Assembly (NCBI GenBank): GCA_033297075.1
Contig: MU858142.1
Location: forward strand, 81,118 to 145,117
DNA: 64,000 nucleotides
DNA from: Rhypophila decipiens
Lineage: Eukaryota > Ascomycota > Sordariomycetes > Sordariales > Naviculisporaceae
Reading direction: 5' to 3'
The position numbers and the translations under genes were made by a program. The notes under the pieces are model-generated. The model did no database searches, was not told the origin of the DNA, and saw only the letters and a list, made by a program, of their open reading frames with translations. Of the stretch, positions 10,640-21,186 are shown piece after piece; position 1 is the stretch's first letter; the number at the start of each line of letters is the position of its first letter.

Positions 10640-12762
10640 GGTGCATCATGTCTTTGGTGTCCGTTAAACTGGGATGTAAACTGTGTCTATTGCCTGCTGT
10701 TCTTTCTTCTATACTCTTCTAGCTTACTGTCGTCCCCATCCCCATTTCTGTCTCTCACTCTTTTCTTAACAAACTTTTTTTATTCCACTTACATAGACAT
10801 CACTCAACCATGTACATATCCTGATACATCAAATACTAAATAGAACATGTAATCCCAAATGCCTCTCTAAAAAAGTACTACGCTTGGTTCAGCTGCGGTT
10901 GAGTTTTACACCTACTAATGTGAATTCGACCATTGGCCTTGCTCATGTCGAAATTCGGCTTCTGTCGATATCTTTCTCTTGCACTTTTCAACCACAGTTC
11001 TATCTAAACACAAGGGACTTGACAGCACACGAATTATAAAACGCCAAGACTCATTCTGGTTAATGTATAAACACTCGCCTGCAACTGAAATGTCATCAGG
11101 CGTACTGTAGCTCGCTAAAACATTGCCATCTTGGGGTCAGCCTCACTTCCAGCTTACCGTCCAGACTCCGACACTTCTCGATGTTCTCCATAGACAGACA
11201 CATTTACACCAACATCAATGGAACTCCGCCGACATAGGATTTGAAAACAGAGAATTTATCTAACAATCTTGCATTTCGGCAATCCACTATAAAGCACTCT
11301 ACTAGTTGAAGGAAGAGGCGCTGTTAAGCGACATATACCGTACTATGCTTATTAGTAAGGTATACCACACGGAAGGACCTGAGACTAGCCGTATTGCAAA
11401 CCAAGACGCCTTCTCTGCAGGTCTAGCCGCATAGACTAGCGTATAGTGCACTGTTAAAGTGCGGGTAGCGATGGCTAAGAAAGAAAAAAGGAATCCTTCC
11501 ACTTTCTGACTTACCCGCCCAGCGTGGCGGTTCAATATAAAAAAAAGACATGGGATGATATTGACTTTTGGATTCAGGGGTTTATTGACGTAGCAACGCC
11601 AAGATAGGAGAGGCTAACCAGGGTCTGGCCAGCTTTCTCACCAATGGACGCGGGTAACAGTGGGGCCTCAGGTTGCACGCTGGGATCGGCGCTAACAGAC
11701 AGGCATCATGCGGTACCGGTATCAATACCGATAGATACCGGATACAGTATGAGATCCTCTGTCCGTAATTTCCCCAGGGCCCAACTTCCTTCCTTCCAAA
11801 ATGCACCCTGGGCACCGCCCTGGCCGTCATGGTAACCAAGGATGAACCGAAACTGGGGAAGCTGCCGCATGAAGTCGATCTTACCTGGCCACGTGCTGGC
11901 TTATAGATCAAGAAATCCCTGACGAACATGTGCCACATTCACATCATTGGCGCGAGCTAAACAAGGGACTTCGACCCGGCGAGCTGTTAACATGCGGCGA
12001 GGCATTTGCAGGCCAGAATGTTGGTCACTTCCACCAGAACCTTCTCATGTCAAGACTTGACTCTAATGACACTCTACAACATGGAACCACTTGCTGGTCA
12101 CGACAGGGGATTGAAAGAAAGGAGGCATTGACCTGCAAGAAACTCAGCAGGAAATCTCAGCGACTACATATCAAGCTTCCTGGGATCCTCTAGCTGGTCT
12201 TTATCATTATTAGCGCAGGCATACTGAACAGGTCCGAAAGGTACGCCTCACCTAGTACAGCGGCCCAGCAAATTGCTACTATGCTCCGTTGCAGAGTATC
12301 GATCCATGTTACATCTCTCAAAAACAAAAGTACTGCACCAAAAGGCTAAGAAACAGTCTCTGTTGATAGTTGCAATCCTTCTGACAGGCAGGGCACATTT
12401 CGGCGGCAGCATGGCAACACCAGGATATGACCGAGAAGACTGACCATGTGAAGGCAGTGGGCCAAGATCGTGGCATCACTGGTCGTCCCAAAAGATGAGT
12501 ACGCGAACAACAAGCCCGGAGGCAATGAAATATAAATGTCCTGACTCCGGTCCGATGAAGGGGCTGAAGATTCTCATCCCCATCATCACCGTCGACGATC
12601 GTCTAGGATTTCTCTCTTTCTCCTCCAGTCCTCATCAAACGACCAAGTGCAGCCTCCGTCTCGTTTGGATAGCACCACAAGTCTAGTACATTCGTTTTTA
12701 ATACATCATTATTTACACCGGATCGCACTTTACCTAATATTCAGACTCAGTACTCGCTCACC
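10640..12762. other. Intergenic region between the unknown secreted protein and the LysM gene
   Basis: No gene is supported in these 2.1 kb. The first 250 bases are T-rich and suit a 3' untranslated region and polyadenylation. A perfect TATAAAT at 12531-12537 lies 226 bases before the LysM start codon and is a candidate TATA box for that gene. A short palindromic run of GATA/TATC and ACCGG elements sits at about 11712-11750. Frames on either strand have no recognisable protein features. Confidence 0.55.
12531..12537 (+). promoter_or_regulatory. TATA-like element upstream of the LysM gene
   Basis: A TATAAAT heptamer stands in an otherwise GC-balanced stretch 226 bases before the LysM ATG. The following stretch is C/T-rich, as in highly expressed fungal promoters. 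The assignment is by position and sequence only. Confidence 0.4.
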
Positions 12763-13951
12763 ATGTCTCCTCGCACGAGAACCGGTCTCATCTTCGGCCT
12801 CGGCCTGGCTGCTGCCAAGCTGGCCGCTGCGGGTTCCGAGCCAGGCATGCCGACCATGCCGGACTCTAGCTCCCAGTGCGTGTACTGGTATGACAACAAC
12901 GGCTTCATGTCGTGCGAGGCCGCTGCGTCTTCCAACTGGATCACAGTTGAGGAGCTCCGTGAATATGTAAGTCTGGATACAAACACTTACTGCTTGTGGC
13001 GTGACGGCGATGGACTATTTGGCTGATCATTGCATCTAGAATCCCTCCATCGGAGCCGGGTGCACCAACTTCCAGAAGGGCTTCTCCTACTGCGTGGAGA
13101 TTGACCCCAGCCTGCCCATCGGTGGTGGTCCGACAGCCACCTCAACCAGCACCACGAGCATCACAACCTCGTCGACCAAGACGTCGTTAACTACGCTGAC
13201 CACCATTACCACCAAGCCGACCCCCACTACTACATCCACCAAGACCACCAGCACCTCGACCTCAACCACTACCCAGGGCAACGGAATCACCACCCCGACC
13301 CCTCTCCAGCGTGAGATTGTCAGCAACTGTGACGCCTTTTACATGGTCAAGGACAAAGAAACCTGCGACACTGTGGCCAAGGCCAACGGCATCTCGGTCG
13401 CCCAGCTCCAGCAATGGAACCCCTCGGCGGGCAGCAACTGCGCCGGCCTCTGGGCAAACGCCTACGCCTGCGTCTCTACAATCGGCCACACTCCCACCCC
13501 AGTCACCCCAGGCAATGGAATCCAGACGCCGTCGCCTCTCCAACAGCAAATCGTCTCCAACTGCGACGCCTTCTACAAGGTCCAAAGGGACGAAAACTGC
13601 GACAAGGTAGCCTCCAAGAACGGCATCTCTGTGTCTCAGCTCCAGCAGTGGAACCCCTCTGTCGGCTCCAACTGCGCCGGTCTCTGGGCCGACGCCTACG
13701 CTTGCGTCTCCATCATCGGACACACCCCTACCCCCGTGAATCCCGGGAACGGAATCCAGACTCCGACGCCGATCCAGGACGGCATGACCAAGAGCTGCAA
13801 GACCTTCCACCTTGTCAGCGGGCAGACTTGCCAGAGCGTCTTGGACCGGTACAAGGTCACGCTGGCCAACTTTTACAAGTGGAACCCTGCTGTTGGGAAT
13901 AACTGCCAGAGTATGTGGGACAAGACTTATGTCTGCGTTGCTGTCTTGTAG
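12763..13951 (+). CDS. Secreted multi-LysM protein (LysM effector type), with duplicated LysM units
   Basis: Extracellular chitin-binding protein of 371 residues in two exons: 12763..12966 and 13040..13951. The 73-base GTAAGT...TAG intron falls inside the first LysM. A signal peptide occupies about 1-23. A first, divergent LysM with four cysteines lies at about 38-92 (CVYWYDNNG...CTNFQKGFSYC). A Thr/Ser-rich linker, probably O-glycosylated, follows at about 98-142. Then come three LysM modules at about 163-212, 242-291 and 320-369. Modules 2 and 3 are near-identical (NCDAFY, NGISV-QLQQWNPS, SNCAGLWA-AYACVS) and come with the GNGI-TP-PLQ linker; the repeat unit is 234 bases. No catalytic domain is present, so a chitin-binding or chitin-shielding role is expected from LysM effectors. 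The nearby LysM-GH18 chitinase suggests either protection of the fungus's own wall or control of chitin fragments. Confidence 0.92.
13277..13951 (+). repeat. In-gene tandem repeat, 234-base unit, encoding LysM plus linker
   Basis: Units begin at 13277, 13511 and 13745, each with a GNGI-x-TP-x-P linker. The first two units match closely at protein level over about 78 residues. The third keeps the linker but its LysM has diverged (SCKTFHLVSGQTC). The spacing is exactly 78 codons, so duplication kept the frame. Confidence 0.85.
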
Positions 13952-15162
13952 CGGCTACATAGGGAGAGCAACCTACCAGTCAAACAGGCAACCAGAAGTC
14001 CTAAGTAAAAAGTAGAGAAGGAGAGAATGAGGTGAAGCTATAAAACCATCATGTATATATATTCCTCCTTTCATTTCGCAGTCATTCTTTCTACCCTCTA
14101 TTTAGAGTTTATTTCTCAGTAAGATAGGGGTTAAATAAAATAGAGTAATCCGTTCCATATTTACATACCTGTCTATCATTACGAAGGCGGCTTTGCTGAT
14201 TGAGATAAAACATTATGCAGACTTGAATGTATTCCCTCTTAATCTCACGCCATCTTGACATGTCCTTTCCGGCTTATATTTCAATGAAATTCCAAAGCAC
14301 TGAATACACAAAAGAGCGGAGGTTAAAGGGGGATATTGATATGGGGCTTGATCAACAAGGATCATTACTCTCATATACAGGCACAATTCTTACAAAACAA
14401 AAATGGAAGAATCTTCATTTTGGATGTGTTTTCCTGGGCTAGAATAAATGTCTTGAATAGCTAATAAATGCCATAGCTGACTGGGAAGGATGCCCTGACT
14501 AACTGGAATAGATGCCTTGACTGACTGGAATAAACGCTTTGACTAGCTGGAACAAATGTCTTGACTAGACTAGAATATATACCTTACCTAGTAAGAATAT
14601 ATGCCCTGACTGGACTGGAATATACCTTGACTGGTTAGAATTAACGCCCTGACTGGCTAGAACAGATGCCTTGGCTGGCTAGAATAGAGAAGATTATAGA
14701 CTCTGCCAGTCTTTTAGGGCACTGATCACTTTCTTCTTAACAATTTGACAAGGTTCGTTAAGAGTCTTCTCAGTATTCATTCAGAATATTCTCAGTGTTC
14801 ATTCAGAATACTGACAGAAGGATTTCACATCCCATTTTTACGTATGTGATCGGCTGCAATCAGATAAGACGTCACTGCCACGGCCTGGAACCTTCAAGAA
14901 CCTCACGGAGTTCATATGAAGGCAAACTTGGGATGATTTTCATTTGGGAGAGATTTGGGCGTCATGTTATCCTCTTTCACGTGCCGTGGCCCTTTGAACA
15001 CTTCCTTCCCTGAGCAACGCCAACCTTAATTTTCTGAGCGGCAGGAGACACTCCTTCCTTTCAGCGGACTTCCAGGTTTTCATTCTCCGCAAACCTCCAA
15101 GCATTACCGTCCTTTCAAACTACAGTCTGCGACGTTCTCTCTTCCCCGAACAACGCACTTTT
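13952..15162. other. Intergenic region between the LysM gene and the F-box gene, with a minisatellite
   Basis: The first 300 bases are AT-rich and fit a 3' untranslated region. The 22-bp minisatellite at 14439-14689 occupies the middle. The last 250 bases contain CT-rich promoter-like sequence before the F-box reading frame. A near-repeat of CAGTATTCATTCAGAATA occurs at about 14771-14807. No gene is supported. Confidence 0.55.
14439..14689. repeat. Degenerate minisatellite, unit about 22 bp, about 11 copies
   Basis: Reading forward, units follow the pattern CTGGAATAAATGCCTTGACTGG with substitutions and occasional 1-3 base length changes. Units start near 14439, then about every 22 bases until 14689. 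The order of identical and diverged units indicates an old array. The unit length is not a multiple of three and no frame passes through it, so it is non-coding. Confidence 0.8.
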
Positions 15163-15270
15163 GTGCTTCCGTCAACTGCCCGTCATGGACGACACCGCGC
15201 CAACCTCAGCTTGCAATCCCTCAATAATACATCGCAGGATGTCAGCTTACTCCTCAATCTCCCGAACGAA

Positions 15271-16803
15271 ATGATCATGGAAATCTGTCGCAGTCTCTGT
15301 CTGCACTGTCGCCATGAGCGAATCGGAGAGCTGCCTAACGAGGATGTTTGTGCGGGCATTCAAGATCAACTGGCTATCTCACGTCTGAGTCGCTGCTCTA
15401 ATAGATTGAGGGTCACTGCCCAGCCGATACTTTTTCACTTCTTCGCCTACCTCGAAGCTCGAGTCGCCGCACGGAGGTGGGAAGCTCAAGTCGCCATACA
15501 GAAGCGTGAGGCTGCCTTCATCCGCACCTTATTCTGGCGGCCAGACCTGGCTTCGTCCGTCAGGAGCTTGGTCCTGTGGTCGCCCACAGAAGACTGGTGG
15601 GGTGAAGCCCGGAAGTCATTTGCGCTGGAGGATCAGGACCAGACATTCAAGCGGATCGCCAAACGTCTCGGCCCTCAGTGGGAGGGACGACAATACGATA
15701 AACCATTCGAGTTTCATGAACTCGCCATAGCTCTCGCACCTCGTGCCAGCTATGTCATGCTGAACTGTTACTTTGGACTGAACTTGTCAGTGCCATCCCC
15801 ATCTCAGACATGGGAAAATTGGCCACAGAGACTTGAGAACCTTAAGCATCTTGTTCTCGTCGACCGCGAGATATCTTCGGATTATTGCTACTTGAGGGAT
15901 TTCATGGCCCTTATTAAGCACACACCAAACCTTGAGAGCCTGGTTGTTGAGAGCCTGGTTGTTGCCGGCTGTCACGATGGGGACCGCGACAACTGGGAGG
16001 ATCTCTGGTCGAGCAGTGACGAGTTTCTCTCTCGTCTCAAGAAGCTGTCCGTCAGAGGGTTCATGAGAGGCCCCTATCGCACCTTTATTCCCTGCTCGGT
16101 GGTCGAAGTGATGATCCGGCACAGCCCAGTGCTGGAGGATCTCGAATTCTTTCACCCCTGGGAGCCTATTCACTTGCATGGGAAATCGGATTTGGAGCGG
16201 TTCGACTTGGATGTCTATCTCGGAACTGCGAAGACGACTCTGAAGCGGCTGTGTTATTCGGCCTTTTGCTTCGGGCGGGTCCGGATATATTGGCGGGGGG
16301 AGGACGAAGAGGATCTCGATGTGTTCTATCCAAACGCGGATACCCGCCCCCAATTCACGACTGGCATGTCGCTCCACGACTTCACCGCCCTTGAGGCACT
16401 GGAGCTAGAACAGCCTGTCTTGTACGGTCAAGTCTTTGATAACCCGGACCGCAGCCGCGAGCTGTTGTCGATAAGTGAATTTCTAGGAAAGCTCCCGCCG
16501 TTGCTGAAGCATTTCCGCCTGGGGTTCGTCTTTTCCTGGCCGATCGTGTTCAGAGACTTGATGGCCCTTGCCGACGAGCACGGCACCCGGTTTCCCCAAC
16601 TCAGATCAGTCACCCTGGACCTAAATGAGAGACCACAACAAAAGGAGCACGACATCCTGCTCCAGACCTATCAGCTTGCGGGCATCTCGTTGACCATGCA
16701 GTATACGGTTTGGGGGGGCAGAGGACTGTTGCCTACTCGACCCGCCGGATATCCCGCTCCTAAGCCCACGCCAATCTCTTACGAAGAAGAAACACGAGTC
16801 TAA
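15271..16803 (+). CDS. F-box protein, with unresolved translation start
   Basis: The family supplies substrate adaptors of SCF ubiquitin ligases: the F-box binds Skp1 and the remainder binds the target. The frame is open from 14999 to the TAA at 16801-16803. The F-box (LPNEMIMEICRSL ... LSRCSNRLRVTAQPILFHFF) is encoded from about 15262 to 15440. The downstream part contains several LxxL..L segments (LKHLVLVDREI, LESLVVESLVV, LKKLSVRGF, LEDLEFFHP, LRSVTLDL) like degenerate leucine-rich repeats, as common in Pezizomycotina F-box proteins. The first in-frame ATG is at 15271, inside the F-box, while a good-looking ATG at 15185 is in another frame. Either translation starts at 15271 with a trimmed F-box, or a one-base shift exists between 15185 and 15262, or an upstream exon was missed. 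No introns are seen. The target is unknown. Confidence 0.75.
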   Translation: MIMEICRSLCLHCRHERIGELPNEDVCAGIQDQLAISRLSRCSNRLRVTAQPILFHFFAYLEARVAARRWEAQVAIQKREAAFIRTLFWRPDLASSVRSLVLWSPTEDWWGEARKSFALEDQDQTFKRIAKRLGPQWEGRQYDKPFEFHELAIALAPRASYVMLNCYFGLNLSVPSPSQTWENWPQRLENLKHLVLVDREISSDYCYLRDFMALIKHTPNLESLVVESLVVAGCHDGDRDNWEDLWSSSDEFLSRLKKLSVRGFMRGPYRTFIPCSVVEVMIRHSPVLEDLEFFHPWEPIHLHGKSDLERFDLDVYLGTAKTTLKRLCYSAFCFGRVRIYWRGEDEEDLDVFYPNADTRPQFTTGMSLHDFTALEALELEQPVLYGQVFDNPDRSRELLSISEFLGKLPPLLKHFRLGFVFSWPIVFRDLMALADEHGTRFPQLRSVTLDLNERPQQKEHDILLQTYQLAGISLTMQYTVWGGRGLLPTRPAGYPAPKPTPISYEEETRV

Positions 16804-16833
16804 GTGTTACGGCATTTCGGCATTATTGCCTCA

Positions 16834-16860
16834 GGCATTGGGACCTAAGGTCCCAATGCC
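16834..16860. repeat. Perfect inverted repeat, 13-base arms around one central base
   Basis: GGCATTGGGACCT, one A, then AGGTCCCAATGCC. The arms match without mismatch. It lies 31 bases after the F-box stop codon, so it would form a hairpin in that transcript, but it could also be the inverted-repeat part of a decayed element. Confidence 0.85.
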
Positions 16861-17169
16861 CCATTCCTAAGGAGCCATGCCTCTAAGTATGGCAGGCAGG
16901 AGACATCCATGTCCTTTCAAGAATCAACCTATTTTGACCACAGTAAACCTTCCGCAAAGTGAACGTTTACCAGGGCCCATAAGGTCAAGACTTTGTTCGT
17001 AAGGTCGCTTCCTTTCTTCGTCAGGATTTACCTTTTCATCGTCATTTCCACCTTATGCACCCTTAACACTAAGCGCCTGGAATAAGGGCAAAGGATACTA
17101 ATATGGAGCTGACCCTAGCAACTGGGTAAATAAAATAGGGTATGAAATGAACTAGATATGCATTTTACA

Positions 17170-17460
17170 GGCAGATAATAGGCACAGGACGCTTCTCTCA
17201 AATGCCTCAGGAGGAGTAGGGATATACATCAGGGAGATGCTTCCTAGGCCTATAAATCTAGATTTAGAGGCGTATTATTACTCTTTCACACGTATGCTGC
17301 ATTTATTTTTGAGACCCGTTCTAAGTAAATAATATGTAAAAGATGCTTCTCTTAAATACCTAAAGAGGACAAAGAATACGCATCCGAGTGATAATTTTAA
17401 GGGCTATAAATCTAGATTTAGAGGCGTTTCATTAATCTTTCACACGTATACTGTATTTTT
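17170..17460. repeat. Diverged direct duplication, offset about 154 bases
   Basis: Two copies each contain GCTTCTCT-AAAT-CCT-A near the left, an identical 24-base core (17250-17273 and 17404-17427), and TCTTTCACACGTAT-CTG further right. Most differences are C/T or G/A changes, which fits but does not prove repeat-induced point mutation. Confidence 0.7.
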
Positions 17461-18580
17461 AAGTGCCCTTCGTAAGGTCTTTTTCAGGCCTAATTAAGGC
17501 CATGCTCGTAGCATTAGGAGGCCTTGATAATTTTTAAAGCGGGCCCTTTATTAGCTATATAAACACGTCGTTTCTACTATGAAAATGCGTTTACGAGGTT
17601 ATTTACAGGCCTAGCAATCTTCTTCAACGAAGTATAAACACTACCTAGACTATTTCTTCAACGACGACCAATGTCTGAATCTATTCTCGATAGCCCAAAG
17701 GAGGACTGAAATGCCTAAAGTAGAGAACTAGGACTTTCCATATACGGGCTTAAATGAAGAGTATCAAAGGCTTATTCCCATTCTTACACATTCTTACAGG
17801 ACCTATACGAATATTGTATTTCTTTCCCTTTGTATAGGTACTCGATAGTCTCTAACCCCTGGAAAATAGAACAGCACATTATGCACCCCATGACCATCAG
17901 ATATCCATCCCTATAGAAACTAAAAGCAAAAGCTCAAACAGTCGAACGAATATCCCAGACTTACCATACGTACAGATAGACTTCTTAGCCGTGAACAGTC
18001 AACACAAGATCCAGAGGGTGCCACCAGAGCATATCATATCCGCTTACCTACCTACCTTCGTCAATATCGAAAGGGGACCATGAAGATTCAGCTACGTTGG
18101 TGAAATCAGTGGAACAACTTCATAAACGCATCTTATCATTACTTGGAAAGTATACGTTCTACTCAACCAAGCCTGTTCCAAGTTTGTCTAACCCAGAAAG
18201 CTTCTATACTGCTCCCTATCCTACTGCATAGCCCATTCTGCTGATTGCTTGCTAGCTAGGTAGCTCTGTTTCCTTCAGGTTCATAACCAGCTCGACGAGA
18301 AAGGAAACGAAAAGCATATGGTTTATGTTATAAAACTCCCCGCCAGAAAAGAAACATGGAAGAAACGCCTATCCCGTCAGAGAAATGGGCGCCGCTTCAT
18401 TAAACAGGACCCATTTCAATAAACATTAAGTATATATACGAAGGAAAGGGAAATATCCCGAAGAAAATATGCAAGAGAATTAAAACAAAAAGTATACTTG
18501 CGACGAACGCCCCATGCGGTTCGTCTTTCCCGGTCATCAAAATCGTGTGCGTGAATCTTGACAAGCCGAACTGAAAAATA

Positions 18581-19698
18581 TCAGGCCTGCACCTCCTGTG
18601 CTTGAAGAGAAGTCGCCGTGTTAGGCCTCTCAGGCATGGCTCCTAGCTCAGCGCCTTGTCCACTCTGTCCTCTCTTGCGGCCTGGTAAGAAGCGGGACAT
18701 GGTCTGGAGGTTTCCACCACCGGTTGTTGGGGGGGTAGAGTCGTGATAGGCAGGACTCGTGGTTGTGACGTCGGTCCCGAATTTGGAAAAGAAACCTCGG
18801 CGCTTGGGTGGTACAGCACCTTGCTTGGCGTCGTCGTTCAGACCCACGTCCTCGAATCCTTCCTCTGGAGTCGGGGGCTCACGCTGTTCAAAACGCCGCT
18901 GCTCTTGCTGCTTCAGTACAGACGACCGCGGAGGCATCCTAGGAAACCGGGAAGAATGCGAATCGAGACTTTGCCGGGGAACGGCTTCTGTGATTGGGGT
19001 CTTGGCGGAAATGTCCTGGACGGTGGACAGAGGGTAAGTTTTCGCTCAAAGGGCAGAAGGGGCTGTAGATTTTTGCCTTACAAATGACCTCCTGTACGAA
19101 TCAAACGACTCTCTTGAAATCGGAAAGTGTTCGATCTCGCCCGGGCTGCTGCTCTTGGTGTCGGAAGATGCCCGGGACAACGACAGGTACCTCTTTGGCC
19201 AGACGGCTTCTCGCTCAACTGGAGACGGCTGTCGTCGGCACACCAGTTAGCATGTCTATGTCACAGCCAGCAAGCTAGGAAACGATCGCATGTGCCATTA
19301 CATGCTTGGACCGCGTACCGGAAGATAGATGCCGCTATCATTGACAACTATAGTCCGAAAATGTCGTTAGCAAATGTTGAGCGTTCATCCCTGGGGTCAC
19401 TGTGGGGGTTTCGTCCGGTGTGTCGGATGACCTCTCCATGAAGGGTCTATGGTGTGGGGTAGGGTGAAAGAAGGCGAAAAGGGGTGGTCTTACCACTCAT
19501 TTTGTATTCCCCCGTGTCCTGGCTTCTCCTGCTCCGGATGCTGAGACTAGAAGAGGCCTTGGATCCAACTGTGTCGACCCGTTCAAAGCCGGGGTGAGCT
19601 GGATCAAGAGTTCCGGTAGATTGGGAGCCGTCGCTAGCACTGTCGCCCGGGTTCACGGAAGCGCCGGGTCGGCGCGCAAATGGATTTCGGATCGGCAT
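18581..19698 (-). CDS. Conserved fungal protein of unknown function, 4 exons including a 29-nt micro-exon
   Basis: Predicted protein of 271 residues. Exons: 19698..19494, 19347..19319, 19228..19082 and 19015..18581. All introns are GT-AG, and the joins read EYKMS-VVNDSGIYLP-PSPVERE and DSYRRSF-DISAKTP in one frame. The ATG (MPIRNPFARRPG) starts the frame. Features are a low-complexity Ser/Thr-rich N-terminal half, a PISRESFDSYRRSFDIS block, an EEGFEDVGLNDD acidic block followed by KRRGFFSKFG, and SRFLPGRKRGQSGQGAELG near the C-terminus. These blocks match, from memory, a conserved Pezizomycotina family of unknown function. The Ser/Arg-rich composition and lack of any signal peptide or membrane segment suggest a soluble, phosphorylated, largely disordered protein. 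No enzyme motif is visible. Confidence 0.82.
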
Positions 19699-21186
19699 GG
19701 CTAGAGATTTGAAAAGGTGGCGCTGAGATTCGTGGGCGCAACAGGGAGGAAGAAGATGGATTGACTTTGAACACCGTCTCGGCCGCTAATGTTCCTTATT
19801 TATTAGGTTCCAAGGTGTAAATAAGGTGTGGTGGACCCGACAACGGTCAGTATCGAAAAACACAACTTGGATCGTGACCGGGGTTAATAGTGGAAACACC
19901 AAGTTTCTTCTGTAGATGAGAAGCTAAAACAACTTGAAAGTGCCTAATGGAAGGCGCAAAATTTTATTCAAGTGAGAAAAGGTAAGGTATGGCTTTTTGC
20001 TGTCCACGAGAAAAAAAAGGGGAAACCAGAGTTTATGGTTGGGGAGCAGGGTCCAAGCAAGTCCCATGTAAGATCATATGGGGATCAAGGTACGAGGGAA
20101 GACCGAGAACGGAACCTCGATCGCTCCAATGAGCCCACAAGGGAACGGGCATATTCCAAATTTTGACTTCCAGGCCAAGGTTCTGGGCCAATTTTGTACT
20201 GACGTCGGGCAACTCCACCACCACCACTTCCCGTGGAAAATACCCCTCCAAGTGCGGCACCGGGAGGCAGTGCGCATGGAAGGCGCCTCCTTGGCCATCC
20301 CTACCTCCCCAGCTCCCCAACCATTTGCGGGGTCCTAGATCCCCGGGATCCCGTTTCTCGAAGACAGAAGGAACACAACGGTTGAACAAGCCGAACGCCG
20401 ATCGTCGTCACAAGACCCCAGTTACGGATACGTCTTTGACCTTTAACCCTCATTGGGCCTGGCAGGCACGGCATGCCAGCCACGAGTTTTAGCGATCGAG
20501 AAAACCCAAAACTGGGATGTCACCGAGTTATTCCCACCGCCTTCTATTGTGGGATCGACAAAGTACCTCGATTCGATTCGGTCATCAAACACATTTTAGC
20601 CCCAGTAAGGATGAGGGTATAATATCTGACACCGAGAGATGATCTTCGATTGCCCAGGGTCTGGGAATCGAAACCGGCACCACCGTCCCGGTTTTTTCGA
20701 TGTGGCTTGCAAGAGAAGGCTGCCGATTTGCCGACCTGTTCGAGGTCTTGGTCTGTGGCCTCGCTGGGCGATGTCTGAGACTCCAAGCTATTCGTAACGT
20801 CTTACGGTTTTACTCCCAATGGGTGTGCAAGTCCCTTGCAGATGGGCTGCGTTGTTCAGCTTGGTAGAACTTGAGTGCTGACCTCGAAAGTGTTTCAAAA
20901 TTCCAGGTTGGTCAATTGTTCTCTTTTGGGTGCTCAGATTGGAAGCATGTCAGACGTTGTGCAGGCAGTGCCACCGTGAGCAATTTAGCCTCTTGCGCAT
21001 TGGCAGTCTACGCCCTGCTGACAAGATGCGAACAATAAGCACGCCTCGAAGAAAGCAAGGCGAGATCAACTAAGCGCAGTACCAAGACTGACCATCCAAC
21101 CTGACCTTTTATTTCATCCAGCAGTAAAATCCGCCTTTGCGTTTAAAACATATCCTGCTTTTCGTATATCTTCATCACTTACATAA
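19699..21186. other. Intergenic region between the unknown conserved gene and the prolyl-hydroxylase gene
   Basis: This carries the promoter of the minus gene ending at 18581 on its left side and the 3' end of the prolyl-hydroxylase gene on its right. Frames are short and unconvincing on both strands. A poly-A-like run sits at 20011-20020 (plus strand). I see no RNA gene. Confidence 0.55.

Larger units (their letters stand above)
16804..18580. other. AT-rich repeat-bearing intergenic region, probably a decayed mobile-element area
   Basis: Composition shifts to AT-rich after the F-box stop. It begins with TGTTACGG at 16805, which resembles the start of many ascomycete LTRs, and contains a perfect palindrome at 16834-16860. 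A diverged direct repeat at 17170-17460 follows, with recurring CAGGCCT words near 17487 and 17607. The frames are riddled with stops and no transposase or polymerase motif can be read. The last 300 bases before 18581 should contain the 3' end of the minus-strand gene there. Confidence 0.5.

Noticed and set aside
13262..13810. Open frame antisense to the LysM gene (182 codons)
   Set aside because: It is a shadow of the repeated LysM units on the opposite strand; repetition of its residues follows the 234-base unit.
17670..17760. Possible transposase or gag start (MSESILDSPKED)
   Set aside because: The frame meets stops almost immediately and no transposase motif follows, so it was left as part of the decayed region.
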